A stretch of 20,740 bases of DNA from Ophiothrix spiculata. Lineage: Eukaryota > Echinodermata > Ophiuroidea > Amphilepidida > Ophiotrichidae. Of the stretch, positions 11,301 to 17,507 are shown piece after piece. Below the pieces are notes generated by a model. That model searched no databases and had not been told where the DNA came from. It saw only the letters and a program-made list of their open reading frames with translations. The position numbers and the translations under genes are program-made. The stretch lies in assembly GCA_000969725.1 (NCBI GenBank), contig JXSR01S047180.1. One strand, written 5' to 3'. How positions within the stretch are numbered: the first letter of the stretch is position 1; every line of letters begins with the position of its first letter.

Positions 11301-14300
11301 TAAGACAGTAAAGTCACAGGACCTGAGGATATGTGAATAACAGCATGATTTTTTGTTCTTTTCTTGACAGGCATTACAGCACATAGACAAAGCCTTATCA
11401 TTAGTGCCTGAGTCGGACAATGAAATGAGGGGGCAGGTCTTATTTGATAAAGGCAATATCTTCAGGGAACTCAAGGAGAATGCGAGTGCCATAGAGGTAA
11501 GGACCGGGCTAGAATAAATGACAATGAAATGAGGGGGCAGGTCTTATTTGATAAAGGCAATATCTTTAGGGAACTCAAGGAGAATGAGAGTGCCATAGAG
11601 GTAAGGCCCAGGCTAGAATAAATGACAATGAAATGAGGGGGCAAGTCTTATTTGACAAAGGCAATATCTTCAGAGAACTCAAGGAGAATAAGAGTGCCAT
11701 AGAGGTAAGGCCCGTGCTAGAATAAATATGTGACATGCAACATTAACCCTAACTCGCGCACATTCAAAAACTGTCTAAGTCCAAATACGTTGTACACAAT
11801 TTTTTTGGATCCACACCCCGACCTCCTGCATCCCAATCCAATGTCCAGCTATGGCAAGCCACCGAGCGTGGCCTGCCACATGCCATTCTGTGCTCATTTA
11901 CATCCGCCGTCTATGATGTATTCAGACTTAGGCTAATTCCTGATTTATGTCTGTAGTATTTTGTAGTACGTAGGAGGGTAAGGGTTAAGTGATGCATATG
12001 CACTACATGCTGATGGTGCTCAATAACCCTAATCTTGCATGTTGAAAAATGTTTAAGTCCAAATACGTCATACAAAACTAAAATTTCGGGATCCCCCACC
12101 CGTTCCCCCCGGGATTCGAACAGGGATATAATTCCATGCCCATTTACATTTGCCATCTATGACGTATTTGGACTTAGGCGAAATCCTGATTTCTGCCTGT
12201 AATACTTTGTAGTACATAGGAGGGTAAGGGTTAAAAGGTACATGTTTGATTCAAAAGTCAAAATTTAGTTATTGGTATCAGTAAAAGCTCATTCGTTCCT
12301 TTTTAATGTGTTACCAAATTTTGTCAATCAAAGTTTTGGTTCAAACGTTACAGCTAAAATATAACAACCAAAATCAAAGTATTGCAATCACAACTACAGA
12401 GTAAAACATGATTAAGATTCAGGATGCAATGAAGCCTAACAAATGCTTTTGGATTATTGAAATAAGGCAAAAAAAAAAGTTGTTTGGCTGTCCTTGACCG
12501 CCCGCCCGTATTATTTGAAACTAGAAAAAAGATTTTACTGTACAAAAGTATAACGTGCCTAATTTTCAGATTTCCAAAAACAGGGTTTTTTTGTGGAGAA
12601 TTTTGATTTTTTGAAAATATTTTTAAGTTGTTGTTTTCATTTTGTTTTCATTTTAGTACTGTTTTCAAACTTGTACAAAGAGATTTTTGGTACAATAGAC
12701 TTATTTGCATCTTTAAAGAGGCCATAATTTGGTGTAACTTTGACCTACATTTGAAAACAATCTTTAAAAAAAAGAAAAATCCGCCCGCCCGCACTTGCTA
12801 AAAAAAAAGTTGTGGAGGACAACCAAACAATTTATTTTTTTTGGCCTAACAAGTACCACTTGAAAACTCCATAGCAGCTGGCGTTTTTGATGTCAGATTT
12901 CAACCAAATTTAGCAGACAAACCTTGCATATTATAATCTAGTCTTTGCCAAAGACTCGGTTTGATAATAATCACTAACATTGAGCGCAGAAGGCGCAAAA
13001 CATGGCCGGAGGCGAAAGGCGAGCGAAGCGAGCCTTTCGCTGGAGGCCAGAGATTGCCGCAAAATCGATTTAAACACAACTACGGAGGTCAAAATGAGGG
13101 CGGTATAACAAAAACGAAAAAATAAAAAAGGGTGAAAATTAAAATCAATCAAGGTCTTGAAGAAAGACTAATTATAATTCTTTAAATGTGCAAAACATAG
13201 AAAAATTGCTACTTCCCAGTTTTGAGCTAAAAGTGGTGGAAAATGTCAGTGTTTTGGGCTTAGGTGACAATTTCACAGATATTTTGAGGAAGAAATGTAT
13301 CTGACATGGTCATAAAATCTCAAAATTTTCATATTTAATACTTTTTTATACTAATCTAATTGATTTGGTTGAAAGAATACACTTTAAGGAACCAAATTTT
13401 ACTAGATCTCAAAATTCACCTCAGAAATTCAGTCATTTTCAATTTCAGCCAGCTGATGTATCTCATAATTGACTTTGCCGTAATGGTGCACCTTTAGATG
13501 TTCTGCGTCACATACATAGAAGGTTTGCATGCCATGTTCTAATACAGAACACACAATACACATTCTAGTGGTCCATTATTAGACGCTGCAGTGAGCATGT
13601 TACATACCGGTGTTCTTCTTTACATGATGGCGCAGTATAGAGAAAAATAACAGCCTTATCAGCAGGAATTGTTGATAAAACTTCAAACCATGATTTCAAA
13701 TTCAAACTAAATGTGTAGGCTAATACTCTTGTCACTTGGTTTCTAATTTCCTCGTTTTCCTGGCTAGCCTGATGAAGGGTCAGGGGGCATTCTCCCCCCC
13801 CCCCCTTTCCCCCAACTGTTAACAATTCTTCCTATCTTACCCCATTTCAGAGTTACCAGCGCGCTGTCCAGCTCCATCCAACATTCGGGTCAGCTCACAT
13901 GAACCTGGCTGGAATGTGGCATCTACAGGTAACAAAAGGCTTTTTTATGTGAATATATCTAAAATAGATTTAAATATTTAAAAAAAAAATGTAGTTAGTT
14001 TAGCAATTTTCTTGAGAAGATCTCTAATGAATTATTTTAGGGTTATTTATAGAATTGAAAATGTGCTTGCATAAAAAAATACTGCATCTGCAAGTTTCAC
14101 CTAATGTTAATGAAAAAATATTTTGATGGAATATTTTTGATTCAGTCTTATATAAAATTAAGGCTTCGTAGGTTTATTCTCTTAAGTTGTCAAACTTCAT
14201 TTAAGATATCAGTAATGGGATATCTTATCTCAAGGGTTGGGAAGGGCTTATAGATTCCACTGAGTGGTGAATATAGTGACCTTGAGTGCAAGACATTAAC

Positions 14301-17266
14301 TTTCATGTACCCCTTGGAACTATTAGACATCAAAATGGTATTGCCATTCTTCAATGCTGGGAAGGTAACATACATGCTGGGAAGGAGATATGCATGGTAG
14401 TTCTTCACAGAAATCATTCTTTTCCTATTACAAGGGGCAATCTACTAGTAGGCTGGTTGCTTTGTCAAATTATAGGTTTGGAGCGACCTATATATCATTG
14501 CCATAAAGCATTTCTCGGCTCTTTCAAGAGCCAGTAGGCTCTTTTCAGAGCCACCACTTGTATTCAAAGACATGGATATGGGGCAATCCACTAGTCTTTT
14601 CAGAGAGGGGCAGTCTACAGTCCATGGCTCTTTTCAGAGTCACCTGTAGGTTAGTAACAGCCAACATGTTTCTTTAGATTACTTGGCCTGAAGAATTCAG
14701 AACATACTCCTGATTAAAATGTGACATTTCTAAACTTGCCCAATGGTAAACCCCAAAACAAACACTTTTTCAGATTAGTCTGCCATATTTTTTGCAAAAC
14801 CTCAATGTTGTCACAAACAGTATACTATATATGACTACCATATACTAACACAGTTAAATGATCTTCTGTTTATAACAGGGTAATTATCGCCTTGCCAAAC
14901 AACACTATACTATTGCCTTGAGATACGACCCACAGAACAAGATTTTACTGGAGAATATCGCCAAGATTTCACGATTAGAATACAACGAAACTTCCGATGA
15001 ACTCAACACCGGTGAGATGTATGAACAGTTACTGCTAATGAAATCGTGAGTGACGTGAATGTTATCACCAGTGTGTATTGATTAGTGTGGGTTCTGATGT
15101 TCTAAGGGGTGTAAGCACCTTACTCAATGTTACGTTTTTGCAAATTTATTTTGTACCATAACTTTTGAACAAAGTGCTTAAAGTTAATAAAAGTATACAT
15201 TTCCAGAAAGTAATTTTCACAAGGAACATGATGTTGATGTTGATTTTTGGCCAAAAATCAAAATTTTTGAGAAAATCACACAAAAAAACCCATTTTTTGG
15301 TCATTTAGGCTTCCAACCAAGCTAAAAATAGCATTTTTTTTTTTAAATGACCTAGGAATGGGAATTTTAATTTTAAACACCCACTCGGATGTTTTGTCAT
15401 TTTTATTTTTTAGAATTTTGGCCAATTTTTTTAATTTTGGTCATTTTTGACCTTATTTGGCATGAAAATCAAAAAATGGACAAAATCCTAAAAAGCAAAA
15501 ATGACGCAACATCCGAGTGGGTGTTTAAAATTAAAATTCCCATTCCTAGGTCATTTAAAAACAAAATGTTATTTTTAGCTTTTCCCGAAGCCCAAATGGC
15601 AAAAAATGTGTTTTTCGTAATTTTCTCATAAAACGTGATTTTTGGTCAAAAATCAACATCACCATCATGTTTCTTATGAAAATTCCTTTCTGGAAATGTA
15701 TACTTTTATTAACTTTAAGCACTTTGTTAAAAAGTTATGGTACAAAATAAACTTGCAAAAACGTAACATTGAGTAAGGTGCTTACACCCCCCTTAAGGAT
15801 GGGCCATTTTAAAACCAGAAGCACATTTAGGGTGAAAATTGACTTGAGACCCAAATATTTAAGTAAACACAAAACTTTTCTACAAAAGAAAATTGGGTTT
15901 GTTAAAATCCATATATTACAAAAATTCAGATAAAAAACACCTTTTTATTTAATTTGGGATGCACAGACAACAGAAGTTAGGGAAGGTTTTGGAGTTTTGC
16001 TTTTATTCATATCAGGATAAAAAAGAGGGTGATTGATCATCTCCTCACTTTATTTCTTTTTTTTTTTGGGGGGGGGGGGGGGGGAGGGGTATACAGTTGT
16101 GAGGAGATAATGAAAAGGGATTCTTTAAGTCCATGCAGGATTATGCAAATAATTAATGCTTATGAAACAAATATTTTTACGAGGTGAAATAATCTATATA
16201 TCCCATGAGGCAAATCCATAGTATTGCCCAGCTTGACCAAGTAACATGGCCTAGCGTTTTAAGTTCTCAACTCTTAATCATAAGGGCATTGTTAATTGTA
16301 ACACTTGCCCCCGGGTGGGTTCTTACTGACAAATGGTAAACGGGGGTGCTCAAAGGTTTTTGGGTTTTTGGGTGCATTTTTGTAATTTTTGGTATATTGA
16401 TGGGTGGGTTTTCGTCACAGACCCAATGCGCCCAATTTGCAAAATTGGGTGTATTTCGGAAAATTTTGCAAAGAAAGCACCCAATTTGCCCTAAATGGGT
16501 GCTTTTTCTAGAAAAATGGTATAGAGATGGGTCTCAAAATCACGCTTTTTGAGGTATAGAGATGGTCAAAATTCTGAAGTCTACTTTGAGCATCCCGTAC
16601 AATTTTTTTTAAGAACCCCCCCCCCTCATCTGCTCCTGTCCACCAAAGGCTCAAATAGGTACCACATTCTTCAATGCTTATAAAGTAACAAGACTTGGGG
16701 GAGGGGGTAACAAAACGAGCAAAATGTAGAGACTGGCCTTATCATCTTAAAAGAGAGATGGACACTCTGACATATACCCCCTGACCAAGTCATTTAGATT
16801 ACATGTTTTGCTCAAGGATATAATCTTTTAGTTGTATTGAACTTTTTACCTATTGATTTGGTGTCATGTTCTGTTTCAGTAGACTGCACAAGTTCATCAT
16901 AAATGATATAATAGATTTAAAGATGTTCTTAAATGTTTACACAAAGGTCAAATCTATGTTTCAGAATGAAAGAATAAAGTTTTAAGATGCTGTTTATATG
17001 CTACCTAAATCTAAACTGAAAATAAAAAAACACAAAAAGCTTAGTGAAACGTTTAATCATAGATGATAAAATAAGCTGTACTTTGATGTAATAATAATAG
17101 CAGAGTGCATTGATCTTTTAAACAAAAAACATCTTCTTTCTGTATTTCCATTTCTCCCTTTTCAGTTATAGCTCATGTGCAAACGAAAGTCCTCGCACAG
17201 AAAGCTTTAAATTCCAAACGAGAGAAACGTGTCCTGAACTATGGGATGGTTGCCCCGGGACATTAA
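2278..17266 (+). CDS. TMTC1: TMTC1-like TPR protein, C-terminal half (10 exons, 5' partial)
   Basis: Ten exons splice in phase to give 444 residues plus one base of a preceding codon. About eleven TPRs of 33-38 residues run from residue 10 to 387: roughly 10-43, 44-76, 77-110, 111-144, 145-178, 179-211, 212-245, 246-280, 281-318, 319-353 and 354-387. A basic tail follows (412-444). Phrases such as NAKMHYNWANFMKD, ALNNLGTL, LGALYYNT and LLENIAKISRLE fall in the order I recall for vertebrate TMTC1, including a short second TPR. TMTC proteins are ER multispanning proteins with a lumenal TPR tail, implicated in O-mannosylation of cadherins; that role is family knowledge. The membrane domain is not in the window and must lie upstream. 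Other TMTC paralogues are less likely but no alignment was run. The C-terminal exon choice is the weakest part of the model. Confidence 0.8.
2327..2538 (+). repeat. 93-bp tandem array of exon a 3' end plus donor (3 copies, last partial)
   Basis: Copies start at gctaacttcatgaaag at 2327 (in the exon), 2420 and 2513, spacing exactly 93 bp. Copy 2 keeps the gtaagt donor. Its coding part differs at two third positions only (gcc/gct and tcg/tca), while the ~27-nt intron part differs at about four positions. Copy 3 stops after actgggcat. Acceptor-like AGs inside the unit do not restore the correct frame. Confidence 0.95.
2554..2584 (+). repeat. Short telomere-like TTAGGG cluster
   Basis: Contains ggggttaggg, then tttagggttagggtcg, that is three TTAGGG-type units in 31 bp. 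It sits just downstream of the exon a array. It is too short to be a functional telomeric tract. Confidence 0.5.
2668..2817 (+). CDS. TMTC1: TMTC1-like exon b
   Basis: The acceptor ttcacag ends at 2667 and the donor gtaagt begins at 2818. The reading continues LYPNHTSALNNLGTLLSDE and then AEETL-like helix B of TPR 2, ending in NLANLHV of TPR 3. Both ends are phase 2. TPR 2 is one residue short of 34, in keeping with the short second repeat I recall for TMTC1. Confidence 0.87.
3004..3190. mobile_element. Foldback MITE with ~55-bp arms
   Basis: The left arm begins cctccaggtctcctaaattc and includes aatccaggagacctcc near its end. The right arm carries the complements ggtctcctggatttttc and agacctcctggagg. 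The motif ccaggag/ctcctgg recurs in the middle. Flanks gtaat and gttacc extend the symmetry slightly. Non-coding. Confidence 0.7.
3191..4469. other. Intron sequence with degraded repeats, no gene seen
   Basis: No exon-like open frame with matching splice sites was found. ttttggacgggca occurs near 3554 and again near 4343, which may mark the ends of an old insertion. A 12-bp-stem hairpin (ggggctatttta, 4-nt loop) is at 4265-4292. A CG-containing patch (acgtcac, ccgcggtacgcg) lies around 3850-3945. Confidence 0.5.
4470..4816 (+). repeat. ~50-60 bp degenerate minisatellite ending on the exon c acceptor
   Basis: Six or seven units share the pattern (ca)ctttgatatca-ttttgacactatagaaaatac followed by a T-rich run. 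Copies of actatagaaaat or variants occur near 4513, 4619, 4668, 4721 and 4780. The last unit, tttgatatcatttctgac then aaatag, supplies the splice acceptor at 4816. Many units carry a similar ...atag upstream decoy. Confidence 0.8.
4817..5028 (+). CDS. TMTC1: TMTC1-like exon c
   Basis: This exon carries KGNLKKGRQMYEKTIHLDP (TPR 3), all of TPR 4 and the start of TPR 5 (NNYAVFLTRR). The acceptor is ...gacaaatag at 4816, with little pyrimidine tract of its own. It lies at the end of a minisatellite whose units carry very similar ...gacactatag sequences. The donor gtaatt at 5029 leaves phase 1. Joining to exon b restores a Val codon. Confidence 0.85.
5060..5390 (-). mobile_element. tRNA-derived SINE, reverse orientation
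   Basis: Read on the minus strand from about 5390, the head has an A-box-like TGGCCTAGCAGT (complement of 5355-5366) and a B box GATTCGAATCC (complement of 5304-5314). The body follows: gtgtccttaagcaagatact, cccaggtgtcaagtgggtac and attcttcagtgctgggaagg. Further copies of the body occur at 5415-5565 and 14200-14430. Confidence 0.75.
5415..5565 (+). mobile_element. SINE body fragment, forward orientation
   Basis: gtgtccttgagcaaaatact, catgtgcccctttcaaccca and attcttcaatgtttgaaagg match the minus-strand SINE just upstream in order. The tRNA-like head is not recognisable. The pair forms an inverted SINE arrangement within one intron. Confidence 0.65.
5683..6661 (-). mobile_element. PIF/Harbinger-type element, deleted copy
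   Basis: Perfect terminal inverted repeats of about 36 bp run inward from 5686 (agctgtaatctcactttc...) and from 6658 on the other strand. They are flanked by TAA at 5683-5685 and 6659-6661, the 3-bp TWA-type target duplication typical of PIF/Harbinger. The element is 973 bp and encloses a transposase N-terminal remnant on the minus strand. The catalytic DDE part and the Myb-like second protein are absent, so it is non-autonomous. Confidence 0.88.
6074..6458 (-). pseudogene. Truncated PIF/Harbinger transposase N-terminus
   Basis: The minus-strand frame 6458-6066 reads a hydrophobic, probably non-native start, then KRFWVRLWIRRRGTYGAYH, the signature FLRMSVEEFEELLKKVSPFI and KRQDT. These are characteristic of HARBI1-like nuclease N-termini. 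After KRQDT the similarity shifts frame and continues from 6142 as MRKAISAGERLALTL, then runs into a stop at 6074-6076. The copy is thus frameshifted and lacks the DDE catalytic region. It lies inside the TIR-bounded element. Confidence 0.85.
6851..6986 (+). CDS. TMTC1: TMTC1-like exon d
   Basis: The acceptor atattttcag ends at 6850 and the donor gtatgt begins at 6987. The reading DKHQDALNQYDKCLGIDPEY completes TPR 5, and ETTLVNMARLLRYMNHTNEA starts TPR 6. The exon starts with two codon bases and ends in phase 2. Its 3' 95 bases are repeated four more times downstream. Confidence 0.88.
6892..7521 (+). repeat. 138-bp tandem array of exon d 3' end plus donor (5 copies)
   Basis: Copies begin at ggcatcgac-type sequence at 6892 (exon), 7030, 7151, 7289 and 7427. 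Spacing is 138 bp except 121 bp after copy 2, which lost 17 bp including its donor. Donor states: copy 1 gtatgt, copy 2 deleted, copy 3 atatgt (dead), copy 4 gtatgt, copy 5 gtatct at the junction with unique intron. The spacer between copies 4 and 5 is 36 nt, starts GT and ends CAG. The copies are almost identical, so the array is young or homogenised. Confidence 0.95.
7522..8115. other. Intron sequence with C-runs, no gene seen
   Basis: AT-rich, with homopolymer stretches ccccccc near 7637 and a 13-C run at 7673-7685. The short open frames at 7796-8189 have no splice-supported continuation and partly overlap exon e in another frame. Nothing else recognised. Confidence 0.55.
8116..8260 (+). 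CDS. TMTC1: TMTC1-like exon e
   Basis: The acceptor tatttacag ends at 8115 and the donor gtaagt begins at 8261. The first base completes Arg from exon d, followed by AIQINKTPDTLQKLGALYYN and a TPR helix ending GLHMQY. It ends in phase 0. LGALYYNT is among the most TMTC1-like stretches in the window. No duplicated copy is seen. Confidence 0.9.
8261..9004. other. Intron between exons e and f, no gene seen
   Basis: AT-rich. Contains a (gtttt)n-like tract around 8650-8690. No inverted repeat, tandem array or exon candidate was recognised. Confidence 0.55.
9005..9145 (+). CDS. TMTC1: TMTC1-like exon f
   Basis: Phase 0 at both ends; the acceptor ctttttcag ends at 9004 and the donor gtaaga begins at 9146. 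The 47 codons read AQILVRMNRTKNAINWLSKH, completing TPR 8, then helix A of TPR 9 (VAVHRQVASIYSMQSNFSK). The 3' half seeds a ten-copy array in the next intron. Confidence 0.88.
9082..10289 (+). repeat. 110-bp tandem array of exon f 3' end plus donor (about 10 copies)
   Basis: The unit runs from ccaacatgtggctgtacaca through tactccatgcagagcaac and gcaag|gtaagatgtag to ggctataagccatgtg. Donor positions are 9146 (true exon), 9256, 9590, 9700, 9810, a lost donor at 9920, a mutated one near 9972, 10078 and 10188. A final truncated copy ends near 10289. Spacing is 110 bp except where a MITE fragment (9286-9490) and a deletion interrupt it. 110 bp is not a codon multiple, and no in-frame acceptor was found within the unit. 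Confidence 0.95.
9286..9490 (+). mobile_element. Truncated MITE inside the exon f array
   Basis: Starts tatgtgacctgctctgtcga and is nearly identical over about 200 bp to the left part of the full element at 18230-18486. It ends at gggctatat, so the right terminal repeat is missing. Array sequence (attctgtggctataagcc) resumes directly. Confidence 0.88.
10369..11121. mobile_element. Diverged MITE-like element with nested hAT MITE
   Basis: The left end ttaaccctttgaaccctgg, followed by attccacatgtatctgtacc, is mirrored by the complement at 11060-11121 (gtacatgtacatgtgagctg ... gggttcaaagggttaa). The arms are imperfect over about 60 bp. A separate hAT-type element (10730-10983) lies inside, so about 500 bp belong to the outer element. 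Confidence 0.55.
10722..10991. mobile_element. hAT-type MITE, well preserved
   Basis: The element spans 10730-10983 with perfect inverted ends CAGTGTTCCCGCTAAGG / CCTTAGCGGGAACACTG. The 8-bp flanks gtaactac (10722-10729) and gtaactaa (10984-10991) match at 7 of 8 positions. CAGTG ends and an 8-bp duplication are hAT hallmarks. It is 254 bp with no transposase. Confidence 0.85.
11371..11496 (+). CDS. TMTC1: TMTC1-like exon g
   Basis: Phase 0 at both ends; the acceptor ttcttgacag ends at 11370 and the donor gtaagg begins at 11497. The 42 codons read ALQHIDKALSLVPESDNEM, then FDKGNIFRELKE of TPR 10. Length and wording fit the recalled TMTC1 segment with FFTKGNQLRE. Two further copies of the 3' part lie in the next intron. 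Confidence 0.88.
11416..11727 (+). repeat. 104-bp tandem array of exon g 3' end plus donor (3 copies)
   Basis: Copies start gacaatgaaatgagggggca at 11416 (exon), 11520 and 11624, spacing exactly 104 bp. All three keep a gtaagg donor and then run ...gctagaataaat. Coding differences are mainly at third positions. One codon (gcg/gag/aag) changes amino acid. Confidence 0.95.
11743..11988. mobile_element. MITE-like element, copy 1 of a side-by-side pair
   Basis: Begins ttaaccctaac and ends agggtaagggttaa. Near the ends are taagtccaaatacgt and the partly complementary atgatgtattcagactta. Closely resembles the neighbour at 12024-12234. Confidence 0.65.
12024..12234. mobile_element. MITE-like element, copy 2 of a side-by-side pair
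   Basis: Begins taaccctaatcttgcatg and ends gtacataggagggtaagg, then gttaa. Inner arms taagtccaaatacgtcat and atgacgtatttggactta are complementary and better preserved than in copy 1. The two copies are about 35 bp apart in the same orientation. Confidence 0.7.
12464..12848. mobile_element. MITE-like element with A-rich ends
   Basis: The left arm aaggcaaaaaaaaaagttg, then tttggctgtcc, pairs with the right arm ggacaaccaaacaattta, then tttttttggcct. ccgcccgcccg occurs near both ends (about 12500 and 12782). No coding content. Confidence 0.6.
12931..13177. mobile_element. MITE-like element with GC-rich central hairpin
   Basis: The ends TTATAATCTAGTCTTT (12931-12946) and AAAGACTAATTATAA (13163-13177) are inverted, with one base gained or lost. 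The middle is unusually GC-rich for this window and has an 8-bp perfect stem cgaaaggc/gcctttcg around gagcgaagcga (about 13013-13040). Confidence 0.65.
13178..13850. other. Intron sequence before exon h, no gene seen
   Basis: AT-rich with no recognised repeat. A 12-C run at 13794-13805 and C/T-rich sequence lead into the exon h acceptor. The minus-strand open frame at 13565-13825 shows no recognisable domain and is judged fortuitous. Confidence 0.55.
13851..13928 (+). CDS. TMTC1: TMTC1-like exon h
   Basis: A short phase 0-0 exon of 26 codons. The acceptor ccccatttcag ends at 13850, following a C-rich and T-rich tract. The donor gtaaca at 13929 is weaker. It reads SYQRAVQLHPTFGSAHMNLA, then GMWHLQ, closing TPR 10 and opening TPR 11. 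The counterpart I recall in TMTC1 is AWMNMGGIQHIQG-like. Confidence 0.87.
14200..14430 (+). mobile_element. SINE body copy, forward orientation
   Basis: gaccttgagtgcaagacatt, catgtaccccttgga and attcttcaatgctgggaagg, then taac, match the core of the SINE at 5060-5390 in order. The head is degraded and no intact B box is seen. Confidence 0.65.
14517..14641 (+). repeat. Three copies of a 16-bp hairpin
   Basis: ggctctttcaagagcc at 14517-14532 is a perfect palindrome. ggctcttttcagagcc follows at 14537-14552 and ggctcttttcagagtc at 14626-14641. A fourth partial form (ctagtcttttcagagag) is near 14591. The neighbouring gggcaatct/cactagt is also duplicated (14435 and 14581). Confidence 0.7.
14879..15011 (+). 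CDS. TMTC1: TMTC1-like exon i (alternative 3' ends)
   Basis: The acceptor tataacag ends at 14878. The exon reads GNYRLAKQHYTIALRYDPQN (TPR 11), then LLENIAKISRLEYNE. Three 3' ends are possible. The preferred one is donor gtgaga at 15012 (phase 1), which joins exon j in its more protein-like frame. Donor gtgagt at 15046 (phase 2) joins exon j in another open frame. Reading straight on meets TGA at 15047-15049 after NTGEMYEQLLLMKS. TMTC1 is expected to end soon after this TPR, so all three are plausible. Confidence 0.8.
15103..15796. mobile_element. ~694-bp near-perfect foldback element
   Basis: Left arm about 15103-15440 (aaggggtgtaagcaccttac ... aacacccactcggatgtt) and right arm about 15460-15796 (the complement, e.g. 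aacatccgagtgggtgttt ... gtaaggtgcttacaccccc). They pair along almost their whole length with scattered mismatches. The open frame 15389-15631 lies on the palindrome and is not considered a gene. RNA spanning it would form a hairpin of over 300 bp. Confidence 0.9.
16039..16108 (+). repeat. Short inverted repeat around a T-run and 17-G run
   Basis: atctcctcac (16039-16048) and gtgaggagat (16099-16108) are perfect complements. Between them lies a T-rich run directly followed by 17 G (16068-16084). Confidence 0.6.
16308..16627. mobile_element. MITE-like element
   Basis: The left end gggttcttactgacaaatgg, then taaacgggggtgctcaaag, pairs with the right end ctttgagcatcccgtac, then aattttttttaagaacccc. 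Inside are repeated caatttgc and gggtg/caccc motifs and a duplicated ggtatagagatgg (16518 and 16552). The open frame at 16346-16552 lies within it and is not considered a gene. Confidence 0.65.
16655..16695 (+). mobile_element. Possible short SINE fragment
   Basis: ggtaccacattcttcaatgc, then ttataaagtaacaagact, resembles the distal part of the SINE body seen at 14200-14430. It is short, so confidence is low. Confidence 0.35.
17166..17266 (+). CDS. TMTC1: Probable terminal coding exon j of the TMTC1-like gene
   Basis: A strong pyrimidine-rich acceptor (tttctcccttttcag) ends at 17165. Joined to the donor at 15012, the frame reads V + IAHVQTKVLAQKALNSKREK, then RVLNYGMVAPGH and TAA at 17264-17266. 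The composition is basic and protein-like. Joined instead to the donor at 15046, another frame stays open past a weak donor at 17307 (gtatga). That frame is Ser/Cys/Thr-rich and looks less coding. No known motif is recognised in this tail. Confidence 0.55.
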
Positions 17267-17507
17267 TCCCTGCCTCTGACACAGAAAACACAGAGTGCAG
17301 GGAAAGGTATGACAAACCACAAATCTTCAATACATGGATATCTCAGTCAGCAAATTCTTTTACATTGCTTCTGAATTTAATACTTCTTCTTTTTTTTATT
17401 CACATGGCTCAATTCATTTCAAAATGTCACATTTTGCCTAAGTGTGTGTCCACATGATGGAATTGAGAAGACCAAGTAGAAAATTGACCAATGACATTCT
17501 TGTATGA

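Noticed and set aside
15389-15631. 80-codon open frame
   Set aside because: It lies across the centre of the foldback element, where palindromy explains the sequence.
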